Notes under the pieces: generated by a model | Database searches by the model: none | Told to the model about the DNA's origin: nothing | Seen by the model: the letters and a program-made list of their open reading frames with translations, nothing else | In this document: in pieces, positions 15,947 to 24,547 of the stretch | How the letters are laid out: the number at the start of each line of letters is the position of its first letter | Position numbering within the stretch: position 1 is the first letter of the stretch | Translations under genes and position numbers: made by a program | Origin: Georgenia sp. EYE_87 | GTDB lineage: Bacteria > Actinomycetota > Actinomycetes > Actinomycetales > Actinomycetaceae | Assembly: GCF_023148685.1 (NCBI RefSeq) | Contig: NZ_JAHXNL010000002.1 | Location: 1-64,000, forward strand | Length of the DNA stretch: 64,000 nucleotides | Direction: 5' to 3'

Positions 15947-17395
15947 GTGGTTGCTGTCAGAGCATCAGGAGTACTTGGGGCCGTCGCACTCGGCGCGGGC
16001 ATGCTGATCGCCACACCGGCGTCGGCCGGCGCGTTCGGGACGGTGACCGGTGCGGCCCCCGCGGCGGCGACGCAGTGCATCGGGGTCGCCCCCACCTACG
16101 GCGAGGTGCTGGTCCGCGCGGCGCGGACCGAGACGATCGAGCACGCGGGAACGTGGGTGACGGAGGGGCGCTGGACCCGCTGGGTGGTCGACCAGCCGTA
16201 CCGCCCGGCGGTGCCTGAGGTCTCGCACGTGGAGCGTGAGTGGTCGAACGAGCCGCTCGAGGGCTGGGAGTCGACCGGGGAGTCGCGGTACGTCGTCACA
16301 CAGCCCGCCGTGCCCGGGACCCCGGAGGTCCCGGAGCAGACCGAGCTCCGCGAGACCGACCCCGGGCAGCCGGCGATCCCGCCCACCTACGAGCAGGTCC
16401 ACCACGAGGCGGTCTACCGGACGGTTCACCACGAGGCGGTCTACCGCACCGTGAACCACCCCGCGGTCTACGAGACGATCCACCACCCCGCCGTCGTCCT
16501 GTACGAGTTCCAGCAGAACCCCACCGGCAGGACGGAATGGAGCACGGACCCGCAGTGGAACGCCCAGGGCAACGCGAACAGCCAGGGCTGGACCGCGACG
16601 GGCGTGAGTAGCGTGCTCGAGGCCGCGTGGGACGAGCAGAAGCTGGTCACCGAGGCGTGGGACGAGCAGGTGCTGGTCACCCCGGCCTGGGACGAGGAGA
16701 TTCTGGTGAAGGAGGCCTGGGTGGAGGACGTCCTCGTCGATGCCGGCCAGGAGTACGTCGCCCCCACCTACGAGACCGTCGTCGTGGTGCCCTACCAGCC
16801 CGCCGTGCCGGCCGTCCCGGAGCAGGGCCACACCGAGCGTGAGTACTCCCGGGTGGTCGTCACCCAGGAGGCCGAGGCGGAGGTCGACGAGGTCGGGCAC
16901 CTGGATGAACGGTGGTCCGCCACCTCGCCCGGCGAGGGCTGGGAGGACACCGGCACGACGCGTCAGGTCGAGACCGAGGCGCCGTGGACCGAGGAGGTGC
17001 ACCACCCCGCAGAGTACGAGACCCGCATGACCGACCCCGGCGTCACGTGCGCCGAGCCGGGAGCCGGTGCCGGTGGTGCGGGAGGGCGGGCGAGCACCGC
17101 CGTGCCCGTGCGGACCGTGGCGGCCACCGTCGTCGCGCCTGCCGGGACGAGCGCCGCCACGTCGGAGGTTGCCGTCGCGACACTGCCCACGACGGGCGCC
17201 ACCACCGGCCTGCTCGCGGCCGCCCTCGTGGCCGGAGCTGCCGGGGCCGCCCTTCTCGCCGCCCGCTCGCTGGCCGGGCGCATCGCCGACGGCGTCGGCC
17301 GGCACCGCCTCGACCGCGGCCCCGACACGCGCGCCGCCCGGGAGCGAGCCGCCCAGGACGCGGCAGGTCGTCGCGCCCACCGGCGCACGGCCTAG
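15947..17395 (+). CDS. secreted LPXTG cell-wall protein with two short-repeat arrays
   Basis: A 482-residue protein starting with GTG (VVAVRASGVLGAVALGAG) after GAGGAG. Residues 1-29 are a signal peptide (cleavage near PASA-GAF). The mature region contains three W-S-x(n)-G-W-x-x-T-G motifs, the first at residues 99-111. Four 9-residue repeats (VHHEAVYRT type) lie at 151-186 and four 10-residue repeats (AWDEQKLVTE type) at 227-266. Two cysteines, at about 44 and 368, bracket the repeat region. LPTTG at 413-417, a hydrophobic segment and a basic tail of about 37 residues form a sortase signal; the tail is longer than usual. No sortase is in the window. It probably makes an extended surface stalk or adhesin. 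I know no named family that fits the whole protein. Confidence 0.85.
   Translation: MVAVRASGVLGAVALGAGMLIATPASAGAFGTVTGAAPAAATQCIGVAPTYGEVLVRAARTETIEHAGTWVTEGRWTRWVVDQPYRPAVPEVSHVEREWSNEPLEGWESTGESRYVVTQPAVPGTPEVPEQTELRETDPGQPAIPPTYEQVHHEAVYRTVHHEAVYRTVNHPAVYETIHHPAVVLYEFQQNPTGRTEWSTDPQWNAQGNANSQGWTATGVSSVLEAAWDEQKLVTEAWDEQVLVTPAWDEEILVKEAWVEDVLVDAGQEYVAPTYETVVVVPYQPAVPAVPEQGHTEREYSRVVVTQEAEAEVDEVGHLDERWSATSPGEGWEDTGTTRQVETEAPWTEEVHHPAEYETRMTDPGVTCAEPGAGAGGAGGRASTAVPVRTVAATVVAPAGTSAATSEVAVATLPTTGATTGLLAAALVAGAAGAALLAARSLAGRIADGVGRHRLDRGPDTRAARERAAQDAAGRRAHRRTA
16397..16504 (+). repeat. four 27-bp in-frame repeats (9-residue units)
   Basis: Units encode VHHEAVYRT, VHHEAVYRT, VNHPAVYET and IHHPAVVLY. 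They lie in the LPXTG protein and are likely beta-strand forming. Confidence 0.85.
16625..16744 (+). repeat. four 30-bp in-frame repeats (10-residue units)
   Basis: Units encode AWDEQKLVTE, AWDEQVLVTP, AWDEEILVKE and AWVEDVLVDA. They form the second array of the LPXTG protein, with a different period from the first. Confidence 0.85.
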
Positions 17396-17402
17396 AGCCG
17401 GG

Positions 17403-17434
17403 CGCGCCCGACGCTTCCCCCGGCGTCGGGCGCG
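17403..17434 (+). terminator. terminator after the LPXTG gene
   Basis: CGCGCCCGACGC (17403-17414) pairs perfectly with GCGTCGGGCGCG (17423-17434) around an 8-base loop, starting 8 nt after the stop. It is followed by TCCTTCC rather than a clean T-tract, as is common in actinobacteria. Confidence 0.75.
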
Positions 17435-17506
17435 TCCTTCCACGTCTCCGTGAGGCGCCCCCGGGTCGCCACCCCCGCCACGTGCACCGATGTTGGTGCC
17501 ACCCGC

Positions 17507-17512
17507 CACACT
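17507..17512 (+). promoter_or_regulatory. leaderless -10 box for the protease gene
   Basis: CACACT ends 7 nt before the ATG at 17520. No ribosome-binding site is present, so a leaderless mRNA is likely. Confidence 0.4.
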
Positions 17513-17519
17513 GGGCGCC

Positions 17520-18542
17520 ATGGATGTGGACGAGGCCAGGACGGTCAAGAGCCAGCTCGCCGTCTACGCGGGCGAGCTCCTCGCCGGTCGGGCCGGCGCC
17601 ACCGCAGCCGCCGTGCGGGTCGGTGTCGCCATCGGCCTGGCACCGCGACCGGACGGCTCCTTCGGAGTCGCCGTGCGCTACCCGCTGGGTACCTCCACCG
17701 CCCGCATGGTCGCCCGACGGCTGCGCGCGGAGGCAGGCCCCGTGGTTGACGTCCGCCGCACCGGGCGGGTTCGGCCCTTCGCCGTCCGGGCCACGCGGGC
17801 GCCGGTCCCCACCGCTCGTGCTCTCGGTGAGACCGGGCGCGTCCGGCCCCTGCGTCCGGGCGCCTCGGTGGCGCACCAGGCGGTCAGTGCGGGCACGCTC
17901 GGCGGGTTCGTCACGGTTGCGGGCGACCCGGGGACCTTCCTCCTGTCCAACCACCACGTCCTGGTCGGTCCGTCCGGCCGTGCGGGCGACCCGGTGGTTC
18001 AGCCGGCGCCCGCCGACGGTGGCAGCGTCGAGGACCGCGTCGGCTCGCTGACCACGTTCGCCCCGCTGACCTCCGGCGAGCCGGCACTGGTCGACGCGGC
18101 GCTCGCCCGCCTGGACGACGGCGTCGAGGCGGATCCGGCCTACCCGGTGGGTGCGCTCACCGGGGTCGCCGAGGTCGTCGGTGACGACGTCGTGCAGAAG
18201 GTCGGCCGCACCACCGGGATCACCGACGGCCACGTGACCGCCATCGAGCTCGACGGCCTCGTGGTCGGCTACGGGGCCGGCGTCGGCGAGCTGACCTTCG
18301 ACGACCAGATCGAGGTGGAGGGCGCCGGGGAGCAGCCGTTCTCCGCCGGCGGGGACAGCGGGGCGCTCGTCTACCGGCCCTCCGACGGCCGGGCCGTCGG
18401 GCTCCTCTTTGCCGGCAGCGAGACCGGGGGCGAGAATGGCCGAGGGCTGACCTATCTCAACCCCGTCGTCGAGGTGCTGACCGCGCTGGGCGCCACGCTC
18501 GTGCAGGCCCGGCCGGCGGCACACGGAGGTGCGTCCCGATGA
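17520..18542 (+). CDS. trypsin-fold serine protease with an N-terminal GVGIA-type domain
   Basis: About 340 residues from the ATG at 17520 (MDVDEARTVKSQLAVYAGEL). The N-terminal 75 residues form an alpha/beta module (VRVGVAIGLAPRPDGSFGVA) related to the GVVGVGVG module found before many bacterial trypsin-like domains. The peptidase domain has its His in LLSNHHVLVG, an Asp in LVDAALARLDD and the nucleophile in FSAGGDSGALVY. VVQKVGRTTGITDGHVTAIE is typical of this bacterial S1-like group. There is no signal peptide, so it should act in the cytoplasm unless exported differently. The ATG is chosen because a leaderless -10 box lies just before it; another in-frame ATG at 17490 would add 10 residues. 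It overlaps the next gene by 4 nt. Confidence 0.85.
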   Translation: MDVDEARTVKSQLAVYAGELLAGRAGATAAAVRVGVAIGLAPRPDGSFGVAVRYPLGTSTARMVARRLRAEAGPVVDVRRTGRVRPFAVRATRAPVPTARALGETGRVRPLRPGASVAHQAVSAGTLGGFVTVAGDPGTFLLSNHHVLVGPSGRAGDPVVQPAPADGGSVEDRVGSLTTFAPLTSGEPALVDAALARLDDGVEADPAYPVGALTGVAEVVGDDVVQKVGRTTGITDGHVTAIELDGLVVGYGAGVGELTFDDQIEVEGAGEQPFSAGGDSGALVYRPSDGRAVGLLFAGSETGGENGRGLTYLNPVVEVLTALGATLVQARPAAHGGASR

Positions 18543-18757
18543 CCGACCTGCCGCAGGCCCGCGCCGCCAAGGAGCACCTGCGCGACCGTCTCCGGGATCG
18601 CGACGGGGTCGTCGGGGTCGGGATCGCCCGGTCGTCGGGCGGGTACTGCGTCACGGTCAACGTCGCGGACGCGGCCGCGGCCGGGCAGGTGCCCTCGGAC
18701 GTCGACGGCGTCGAGGTGCGGATCGCCGTCGTCGGCGGGATCACCGCCCAGGCCTGA
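18539..18757 (+). CDS. stand-alone protease N-domain-like small protein
   Basis: A 72-residue protein starting MTDLPQARAAKEHLRDRLR, with DGVVGVGIARSSGGYCVTVN and VDGVEVRIAVVGGITAQA. Its layout (an A-R-x-x-K-x-x-L helix, a G-V-G-I-A strand, a V-x-V strand and a final V-E-V-R strand) parallels the N-terminal module of the protease encoded just upstream. The 4-nt ATGA overlap makes the two translationally coupled. It could regulate the protease in trans, as a free pro-domain or inhibitor, or form a mixed complex with it. These are inferences from similarity and coupling. Its last 17 bp overlap the convergent HIT gene. Confidence 0.75.
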   Translation: MTDLPQARAAKEHLRDRLRDRDGVVGVGIARSSGGYCVTVNVADAAAAGQVPSDVDGVEVRIAVVGGITAQA

Positions 18758-19196
18758 GCGCGCGCACCAGGCGCGCGGCCACGGAGTCGAGCTCGTCCCG
18801 CGACGGCCGTGCCGGGACGTTTTCCTCCACGATGCGCAGGCCGTCGTCCGTCCGGCGGGGGATGACGTGGAGGTGCACGTGCCCGACGCTCTGCCCGGCC
18901 GCCTCGCCGTCGGACAGATGCAGGTTGACCCCCTCGGACCACGCCGGGTCGGCGCGCATGACGGCCGCGATGCGGTGCGCCGCACGCCACACCGCCTCGC
19001 CGACAGGAACGGGAAGGTCCACGAGGCCGACGGCGTGCCGACGCGGCACCACGAGCACGTGCCCGGTGTTGACCGGCACGGTGTCGAGGAACGCGACGAC
19101 CTCGTCGTCGGCGTGGACGACGCTCGCCGGTGCGCGACCGGCCGCGATGTCGCAGAACAGGCACCCCGCGGTCGGCGCCCCGCCGGCGGGACTCAT
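18741..19196 (-). CDS. HIT-family nucleotide hydrolase
   Basis: A 151-residue protein starting MSPAGGAPTAGCLFCDIAAG. It has the FCDI-x-AG opening, PVNTGHVLVVPRRHAVGLVD and the histidine triad HVHLHVIPRR near residue 115, plus NLHLSDGEAAGQSVGH just before it. HIT proteins hydrolyse dinucleoside polyphosphates or nucleotide phosphoramidates such as AMP-lysine. The two N-terminal Cys could bind zinc, as in some bacterial HIT proteins. Its ATG overlaps the stop of the prolyl oligopeptidase gene by 4 nt, so the two form an operon. Its end overlaps the plus-strand small gene by 17 bp. Confidence 0.93.
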   Translation of the reverse strand: MSPAGGAPTAGCLFCDIAAGRAPASVVHADDEVVAFLDTVPVNTGHVLVVPRRHAVGLVDLPVPVGEAVWRAAHRIAAVMRADPAWSEGVNLHLSDGEAAGQSVGHVHLHVIPRRTDDGLRIVEENVPARPSRDELDSVAARLVRALRPGR

Positions 19197-21322
19197 CCGA
19201 TCCGCTGCCACAGGAACTCGAACGCCAGCGCCTGCATGAACGCCGCCTGGGCGTTCGTCGCCGCCCCGCCGTGACCGCCCTCGATGTTCTCGAAGTACGT
19301 GACGTCCTTGCCTGCCTCGAGCATCTGCGCCGCCATCTTGCGGGCGTGCCCGGGGTGGACGCGGTCGTCCCGGGTGGAGGTCGTGAACAGCACGGGCGGG
19401 TAGTCGCGGTCCGGGTCGAACAGGTGGTACGCCGAGAAGGTCCTGATGAACTCCCACTGCTCGGGGTCGTCCGGGTCGCCGTACTCGGCCATCCACGACG
19501 CCCCCGCCAGCAGGTGCGAGTAACGCTTCATGTCCAGCAGCGGCACCTGGCACACGATGGCGCCGAACAGGTCCGGGTACCGGGTGAGCATGTTGCCCAT
19601 CAGCAGGCCGCCGTTGGAGCCGCCCTGCGCACCGAGGTGCGCGCGGTCCGTCACGCCGCGCGCCACGAGGTCGCGCGCGACGGCGGCGAAGTCCTCGTAC
19701 GCCTTGTGCCGGTTCTGCTTCAGCGCCGCCTGGTGCCAGCGCGGCCCGTACTCGCCGCCGCCGCGGATGTTCGCCACCACGTACACCCCGCCGCGCTCCA
19801 GCCAGGCCCGCCCGATGCCGCCCGAGTACGCCGGCACGCGGGAGACCTCGAAGCCGCCGTAGCCGTACAGCAGCGTCGGGGCGGGCTGCGCCGCGCCGTC
19901 GTGCGACACCGGGTCGCGGGAGACCTGGAAGTAGGGCACCCGCGTGCCGTCCGCGGAGGTGACGAAGTGCTGCTCCACGTGGAGCCCGGTCGCGTCGAAG
20001 TAGGCCGGCAGCGCCTTGAGGCGCTCGATCGAGGTGGTGGCGCCGTCCTCGTCCAGGTCGAGGCGGGAGAGCGTGGTGGGGGTGAGGAAGCCGGTGGTCG
20101 TCAGCCACAGCGCGTCCTCCTCGTCCGCGTCCACGGCCCCGACGGCGATGGTTGCCAGCTCGGGCACCTCGCCGGCCGCGGTCCCGCCCGCCGTGAGGTC
20201 GAGCGGGCGGCGCCGCCACGGTTCGCGCGAGCCGGCGGCCGGGGGCGTGAGGACCTCCAGGCGGTTGCTCACGTCGTCGAGGATGTTGAGGACGAGGTGG
20301 TGGCGGGTCCACGACGCCCCGGCGAGCGACGTCGTCGGGGTCGGCGCGTAGAGCACCTCGAACCGGCGGTCCCCGGCGAGGAAGTTCTCGAGCGGGACGG
20401 CGAGCAGCGCGCCGCCCGGGTAGGTGCGGCCGCCGACCGTCCAGTCCTCGCGCAGCTCCACGGTGAGCCAGTCGCGGTACAGGTCCGGGTCGGCGGAGCG
20501 CGGGACCTCGAGCAGCGTGAGCGAGTCGTCCGGGCCGAGCAGGTACATCTGGGAGTCGTAGAAGGCGAGGTGGCGGAACACCACGTCCCGCTCGTAGCCG
20601 GGCGTGGAGTCGTGGCCGGCGCCGATGAGCATGTCGGTGGGCTCGCCGGCGTAGATCTCCGTCGCCTCGGACAGCGGCGTCCCGCGGCGCCAACGGCGCA
20701 CCGTGCGGGGGTAGCCGGAGGTGGTCATCGACCCCTCGCCGAAGTCGGTGTAGACGAACACGGAGTCGCCCGAGGCGTCCGCCCAGGCGATGCCCCCCTT
20801 CGACTCCTCGCGGGTGAAGCCGTCCTCCACCCACGTCTTCGTGGTGAGGTCGAACTCGCGCGTGACGTCGGCGTCGGCGCCGCCGCGGGAGAGCTGGACG
20901 AGCGCCCGGGAGTAGGACGGGCGCAGCACCCGGGCGCCGTGCCAGACCCAGTTGGCGCCCTCGGCCGCGTTGAGGGCGTCGACGTCGATCAGCACCTCCC
21001 ACTCCGGCGAGTCGGTGCGGTAGGACTCCCACGTGGTGCGGCGCCAGAGGCCCCGCTCGTGCTCGGCGTCGGTCCAGAAGTTGTACAGGTGCTCCCCGCG
21101 CTGGACCACGCCGGGGATCTTGTCGGTGGAGTCCAGCACCTCGAGGATGCCGCGTCGCATCCGGTTGAAGCGCTCGCCGCTGGCCAGCATCGACTCGGCG
21201 TGCGTGTTGCGCTCACGCACCCACGCCAGCTGCTCCGGCCCCTCGACGTCCTCCAGCCAGGCGTGCGCGTCCCGGGTCTCGGGGGCGGCCACGCGGCCGG
21301 TCATCTCGGTCATCCTCGTCAT
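19193..21322 (-). CDS. prolyl oligopeptidase (S9A serine peptidase)
   Basis: A 709-residue protein starting MTRMTEMTGRVAAPETRDAH; starts at the second or third Met are also possible. The N-terminal part has the DPHAWLED-like opening (DAHAWLEDVEGPEQLAWVRE) and the beta-propeller that filters substrates by size. The C-terminal alpha/beta-hydrolase domain has LLYGYGGFEVS, NIRGGGEYGPRWHQAAL, the nucleophile in GAQGGSNGGLLMG, the acid in TSTRDDRVHPGHARKM and the His in ENIEGGHGGAA. It cleaves short peptides after proline. There is no signal peptide, so it is probably cytoplasmic. Coupled to the HIT gene downstream. Confidence 0.96.
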   Translation of the reverse strand: MTRMTEMTGRVAAPETRDAHAWLEDVEGPEQLAWVRERNTHAESMLASGERFNRMRRGILEVLDSTDKIPGVVQRGEHLYNFWTDAEHERGLWRRTTWESYRTDSPEWEVLIDVDALNAAEGANWVWHGARVLRPSYSRALVQLSRGGADADVTREFDLTTKTWVEDGFTREESKGGIAWADASGDSVFVYTDFGEGSMTTSGYPRTVRRWRRGTPLSEATEIYAGEPTDMLIGAGHDSTPGYERDVVFRHLAFYDSQMYLLGPDDSLTLLEVPRSADPDLYRDWLTVELREDWTVGGRTYPGGALLAVPLENFLAGDRRFEVLYAPTPTTSLAGASWTRHHLVLNILDDVSNRLEVLTPPAAGSREPWRRRPLDLTAGGTAAGEVPELATIAVGAVDADEEDALWLTTTGFLTPTTLSRLDLDEDGATTSIERLKALPAYFDATGLHVEQHFVTSADGTRVPYFQVSRDPVSHDGAAQPAPTLLYGYGGFEVSRVPAYSGGIGRAWLERGGVYVVANIRGGGEYGPRWHQAALKQNRHKAYEDFAAVARDLVARGVTDRAHLGAQGGSNGGLLMGNMLTRYPDLFGAIVCQVPLLDMKRYSHLLAGASWMAEYGDPDDPEQWEFIRTFSAYHLFDPDRDYPPVLFTTSTRDDRVHPGHARKMAAQMLEAGKDVTYFENIEGGHGGAATNAQAAFMQALAFEFLWQRIG

Positions 21323-21412
21323 CCGCCTATCTCACCACGCACCGGTGACGTTCGTCCCGAAGATCAGGAGGGTTGCCGTCCGAAGCCTGCTGCGGGCCAG
21401 TGCGGCCCCGCC

Positions 21413-22489
21413 TCAGGATGCGGGCCGGACCCGCTCGGTGTCACCCGCCAGCAGGCCGGCGAGCAGCCCGGCGAAGCGGTCCGGCTCCTCCAGGTGCGGG
21501 CTGTGCCCGACGCCCTCGAGGACGACCTCCTCGTACCGCCCGCCCGCAGCCGCGAACCGGTCGAGCACCGTGCGCATCTGGCTGACCATCGGCTGCGGCG
21601 GGTAGACGTCCGCGCCCGGCCAGCCGGGGATCGCCCCCACGGCCCCGAGGTGCCCGAGGTCCAGCAGCGAGGTGTCCGAGACGATCGCGTCGGCGTCGCC
21701 CCGCACCCACAGCACCGGGCCGACCTCGGGCACGTCGGCGAAGCCGCTCAGGTTGTAGTACCGCGGCGAGAGCGCGTTGTTGATGCCCGTGGTCCCGGGA
21801 CCGGAGCCGGGCCAGTTCTCGCTGGGCTCGGTCCCGCCCGGGTAGTGGTCGGCGCCGATCCGGGTGGACAGCACCGAGTCGAGCAGCAGCTCCTCGTCCT
21901 CGAGCTCCGTCCCCGGGGCGACGTAGAGCGCCCGGAAGACGTTGCGCGGGGAGTGCGGCTCGTCGGCCGAGCGGTCGCCGGCGGCGATGGCCGCGGCGAA
22001 GTCGGGGCTGGCGGTCCCGCCGCCGGAGCCGGCGTGGTCCGGCCATACCGGGGTGCCCTCGGCGTCCGCGGTCCCGCCGAAGCCGAACGGCGACGCCGGA
22101 GCCTCCAGGAGGAGCGCCCCCACCCGGTCCGGGTGGTCGATCGCGAGCTGCATGACCGCGCCCGCTCCCGCCGAGTGGGCGACGAACGCCGCGCGCCCGA
22201 CGCCGAGCGCGTCCATCAGGGCCACCAGGTCGTCGGAGAAGTCCCGCATGCCGCGGGTGGCGTCGATCGGGAGCGGCTCCGTCTCGCCGTAGCCGCGCAG
22301 GTCCGGGGCGACGCCGCGCCACCCCTCCGGCAGGGCGGTCAGGAGGCGGTGGAAGAACGCCGAGGACGAGCAGTTGCCGTGCACGAGGAGCACCGTGCCC
22401 GCGGGCGACGACGCGCCGCCGGGGTCGGTGTCCCGCACGTGGATGCGTGCCCGCGACGTCTCGACGTCGTGTTCGGTGACCTGGCCCAT
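21413..22489 (-). CDS. alpha/beta-fold hydrolase
   Basis: A 358-residue protein starting MGQVTEHDVETSRARIHVRD. Features of the fold are LLVHGNCSSSAFFHRLL (oxyanion region), VAPDLRGYGETEPLP, the nucleophile elbow AHSAGAGAVMQL (Ser flanked by Ala instead of the usual Gly), VLWVRGDADAIVSDTSL for the acid and LEGVGHSPHLEEP for the His. The long cap region with tryptophan and glycine-rich segments (HYPGGTEPSENWPGSGP) is not seen in most homologues I know. Substrate unknown. It is a monocistronic minus-strand gene between the prolyl oligopeptidase and the thiolase operon. Confidence 0.88.
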   Translation of the reverse strand: MGQVTEHDVETSRARIHVRDTDPGGASSPAGTVLLVHGNCSSSAFFHRLLTALPEGWRGVAPDLRGYGETEPLPIDATRGMRDFSDDLVALMDALGVGRAAFVAHSAGAGAVMQLAIDHPDRVGALLLEAPASPFGFGGTADAEGTPVWPDHAGSGGGTASPDFAAAIAAGDRSADEPHSPRNVFRALYVAPGTELEDEELLLDSVLSTRIGADHYPGGTEPSENWPGSGPGTTGINNALSPRYYNLSGFADVPEVGPVLWVRGDADAIVSDTSLLDLGHLGAVGAIPGWPGADVYPPQPMVSQMRTVLDRFAAAGGRYEEVVLEGVGHSPHLEEPDRFAGLLAGLLAGDTERVRPAS

Positions 22490-22599
22490 GGAAAACCCCT
22501 TCGTCTCCCGACGGCGGCACCTGCGCCGTCGACCCTGGCTCCGGCCACGGTGGTCCCGCCACCGGGCCCCCGACGGCGGTCCCCGTCGGGTCGTTCCGG

Positions 22600-22627
22600 C
22601 CGGCGGCGGCCCGAGGGCCGCCGCCGG
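22600..22627 (-). terminator. terminator of the ato/sco-like operon
   Basis: CCGGCGGCGGCC and GGCCGCCGCCGG form a perfect 12-bp stem around CGAG, 8 nt after the thiolase stop on the minus strand. There is no T-tract. The stem is very stable, and the mRNA end is expected here. Confidence 0.7.
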
Positions 22628-22634
22628 TGACCGC

Positions 22635-23888
22635 TCAGCCCTCGAGGAGGAGGGCCTCGCCCTGGCCGCCGCCGCCGCACAGGCCGACGGCGGCCCTGCC
22701 GCCGCCCTTCCTGGCGAGCTGGTGGGCCGCGTGGACCACGAGCCGGGCGCCGGAGGCGCCGATGGGGTGGCCGACGGCGATGCCGCCCCCGTGGGGGTTG
22801 ACCTTCTCCGGGTCGGCGCCCAGCTCGGCGGCGGAGTGGGCCACGACGGCGCCGAAGGCCTCGTTGATCTCGACGAGGTCGAGGTCGGCGACGTCCCAGC
22901 CCTGCCGCTGCAGCGCCTTGGCGATCGCGCGGGCGGGCTGGGCGTGCAGGGAGGCGTCGGGGCCGGCGACCTGGCCCGGGGCGCGCAGGGTGGCGAGCAC
23001 CGTCCAGCCCTGCTCGGCGGCGTGGGCGCGGGTGGTCAGGACCACGGCGGCGGCGCCGTCGGAGATCTGCGAGGCGTTCCCGGCGGTGATCGACCCCTCG
23101 GGGGTGAACGCCGGGCGCAGCCTGGCCAGGGACTCCACCGTGGTCTCGGGGCGGATGCCCTCGTCCGTGGTGACCTCGACGTCGCCCTTGCGGCCCCTGA
23201 CCGTGACCGTGACGACCTCGCCGTCGAAGACGCCGTCCGCCCAGGCCTTCGCGGCGCGCTGGTGCGAGCGGGCGGCGACCTCGTCCTGCTGCTCCCGGGT
23301 CAGCGGGTAGGTGCTGGCGGTCTTCCTGTCGGTGGCCAGGCCCATGGCCTCGCGGTCGTAGGCGTCGGTCAGGCCGTCGTGGGCCATGTGGTCCACGGCC
23401 TCGACGTTGCCGTAGGACCAGCCGGCCCGGGTGCCCATGAGCAGGTGCGGGGCGCCTGTCATGGACTCCATGCCGCCCGCGACGACGACGCCGGCCTCGC
23501 CTGCCCGGATGAGCCGCGCGGCGTCGATGATCGCGGTCAGCCCCGACAGGCACACCTTGTTCACGGTGGTGGCGTGCGCGGACCACGGGATCCCGGCGCC
23601 GACGGCGGCCTGGCGGGCGGGCGCCTGCCCGGCCCCGGCCTGGAGGACCTGTCCCATGTAGACCGCCTCGACGGCCTCGGCGGGCACCCCGCCCTGCTCC
23701 AGGGCGCCGCGGATCGCGACCGTGCCGAGCTGGACCCCGGTCAGCGCGGCGAGCTGGCCCTTGAGCTTGCCCTGCGGCGTGCGGGCGGCGCCGACGATGA
23801 CGACGTCGTCGCCCTGCTGTCCGGCCCGGCCGACGGCCTGCGTCCCGGCCGCGGGGCCGGTGGCGGGAGTAGTAGGTGCGGTGCTCAT
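22635..23888 (-). CDS. acetyl-CoA C-acetyltransferase (thiolase)
   Basis: A 417-residue thiolase. The first about 25 residues ([15 protein letters not shown]) are a disordered extension. The acylated Cys lies in [10 protein letters not shown] near residue 115, the central motifs are [14 protein letters not shown] and [14 protein letters not shown], the His is in [20 protein letters not shown], and the second active-site Cys is in [13 protein letters not shown] at the end. It cleaves acetoacetyl-CoA to two acetyl-CoA or the reverse. As the last gene after an AtoE-type permease and a two-subunit CoA-transferase, the cleavage direction is likely. It overlaps the upstream subunit B gene by 4 nt. 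Confidence 0.96.
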   Translation of the reverse strand: MSTAPTTPATGPAAGTQAVGRAGQQGDDVVIVGAARTPQGKLKGQLAALTGVQLGTVAIRGALEQGGVPAEAVEAVYMGQVLQAGAGQAPARQAAVGAGIPWSAHATTVNKVCLSGLTAIIDAARLIRAGEAGVVVAGGMESMTGAPHLLMGTRAGWSYGNVEAVDHMAHDGLTDAYDREAMGLATDRKTASTYPLTREQQDEVAARSHQRAAKAWADGVFDGEVVTVTVRGRKGDVEVTTDEGIRPETTVESLARLRPAFTPEGSITAGNASQISDGAAAVVLTTRAHAAEQGWTVLATLRAPGQVAGPDASLHAQPARAIAKALQRQGWDVADLDLVEINEAFGAVVAHSAAELGADPEKVNPHGGGIAVGHPIGASGARLVVHAAHQLARKGGGRAAVGLCGGGGQGEALLLEG

Positions 23889-24547
23889 GCGTCGACCTCC
23901 ACGGCGTGGACGTGCTCGGAGACGGTCAGGGGCGGCTCGGTGCGGTCCTTGACCTCGTCGACGCTCACCCCGGGGGCGAGCTCGACCAGCACCAGGCCCT
24001 CGGGGGTGACGTCGATGACGGCCAGGTCGGTGATGATGCGGTCCACCACGCCCCGTCCGGTCAGCGGCAGGGAGCACTCCTCAACGATCTTCGCGTCCCC
24101 GTTCTTGGCGTTGTGCTCCATCAGGACGATCACCTTCCCGGCGCCGTGGACGAGGTCCATCGCCCCGCCCGGGCCCTTGACCATCTTGCCCGGGATCATC
24201 CAGTTGGCCAGGTCCCCGGCGGCCGAGACCTGCATGCCGCCCAGGATCGCGACGTCGATCTTCCCGCCGCGGATCATCCCGAAGGACAGCGCCGAGTCGA
24301 AGAACGCCGCCCCGGGCAGGGTGGTGACGGTCTCCTTGCCCGCGTTGATCAGGTCCGGGTCCACCGCGTCCTCCGACGGGTAGGGCCCGACCCCGAGGAT
24401 GCCGTTCTCGGACTGCAGCACCACCTGCCGGCCCTCGGGCACGTAGTTCGGCACCATCGTGGGCAGCCCGATGCCCAGGTTGACGTAGGAGCCGTCGGCC
24501 AGCTCCAGGGCCGCCCGGGCGGCCATCTCCTGCCGGGTCAGAGCCAT
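23885..24547 (-). CDS. scoB: CoA-transferase subunit B (3-oxoacid CoA-transferase)
   Basis: A 220-residue protein starting [20 protein letters not shown]. Typical motifs of the class I CoA-transferase B subunit are [27 protein letters not shown] (the catalytic Glu is in S-E-N-G), [15 protein letters not shown] and [20 protein letters not shown]. With subunit A it moves CoA from succinyl-CoA or acetyl-CoA to acetoacetate or a related 3-oxoacid. It is in an operon with overlaps on both sides (thiolase downstream, subunit A upstream). Confidence 0.95.
   Translation of the reverse strand: MALTRQEMAARAALELADGSYVNLGIGLPTMVPNYVPEGRQVVLQSENGILGVGPYPSEDAVDPDLINAGKETVTTLPGAAFFDSALSFGMIRGGKIDVAILGGMQVSAAGDLANWMIPGKMVKGPGGAMDLVHGAGKVIVLMEHNAKNGDAKIVEECSLPLTGRGVVDRIITDLAVIDVTPEGLVLVELAPGVSVDEVKDRTEPPLTVSEHVHAVEVDA

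Noticed and set aside
16397-16744. CRISPR-like repeats
   Set aside because: The units are 27 and 30 bp, contiguous, in frame and without spacers; they are coding repeats of the LPXTG protein.
19130-22630. 1166-residue open frame on the plus strand
   Set aside because: Antisense to the prolyl oligopeptidase and hydrolase genes, whose catalytic motifs are complete on the other strand.
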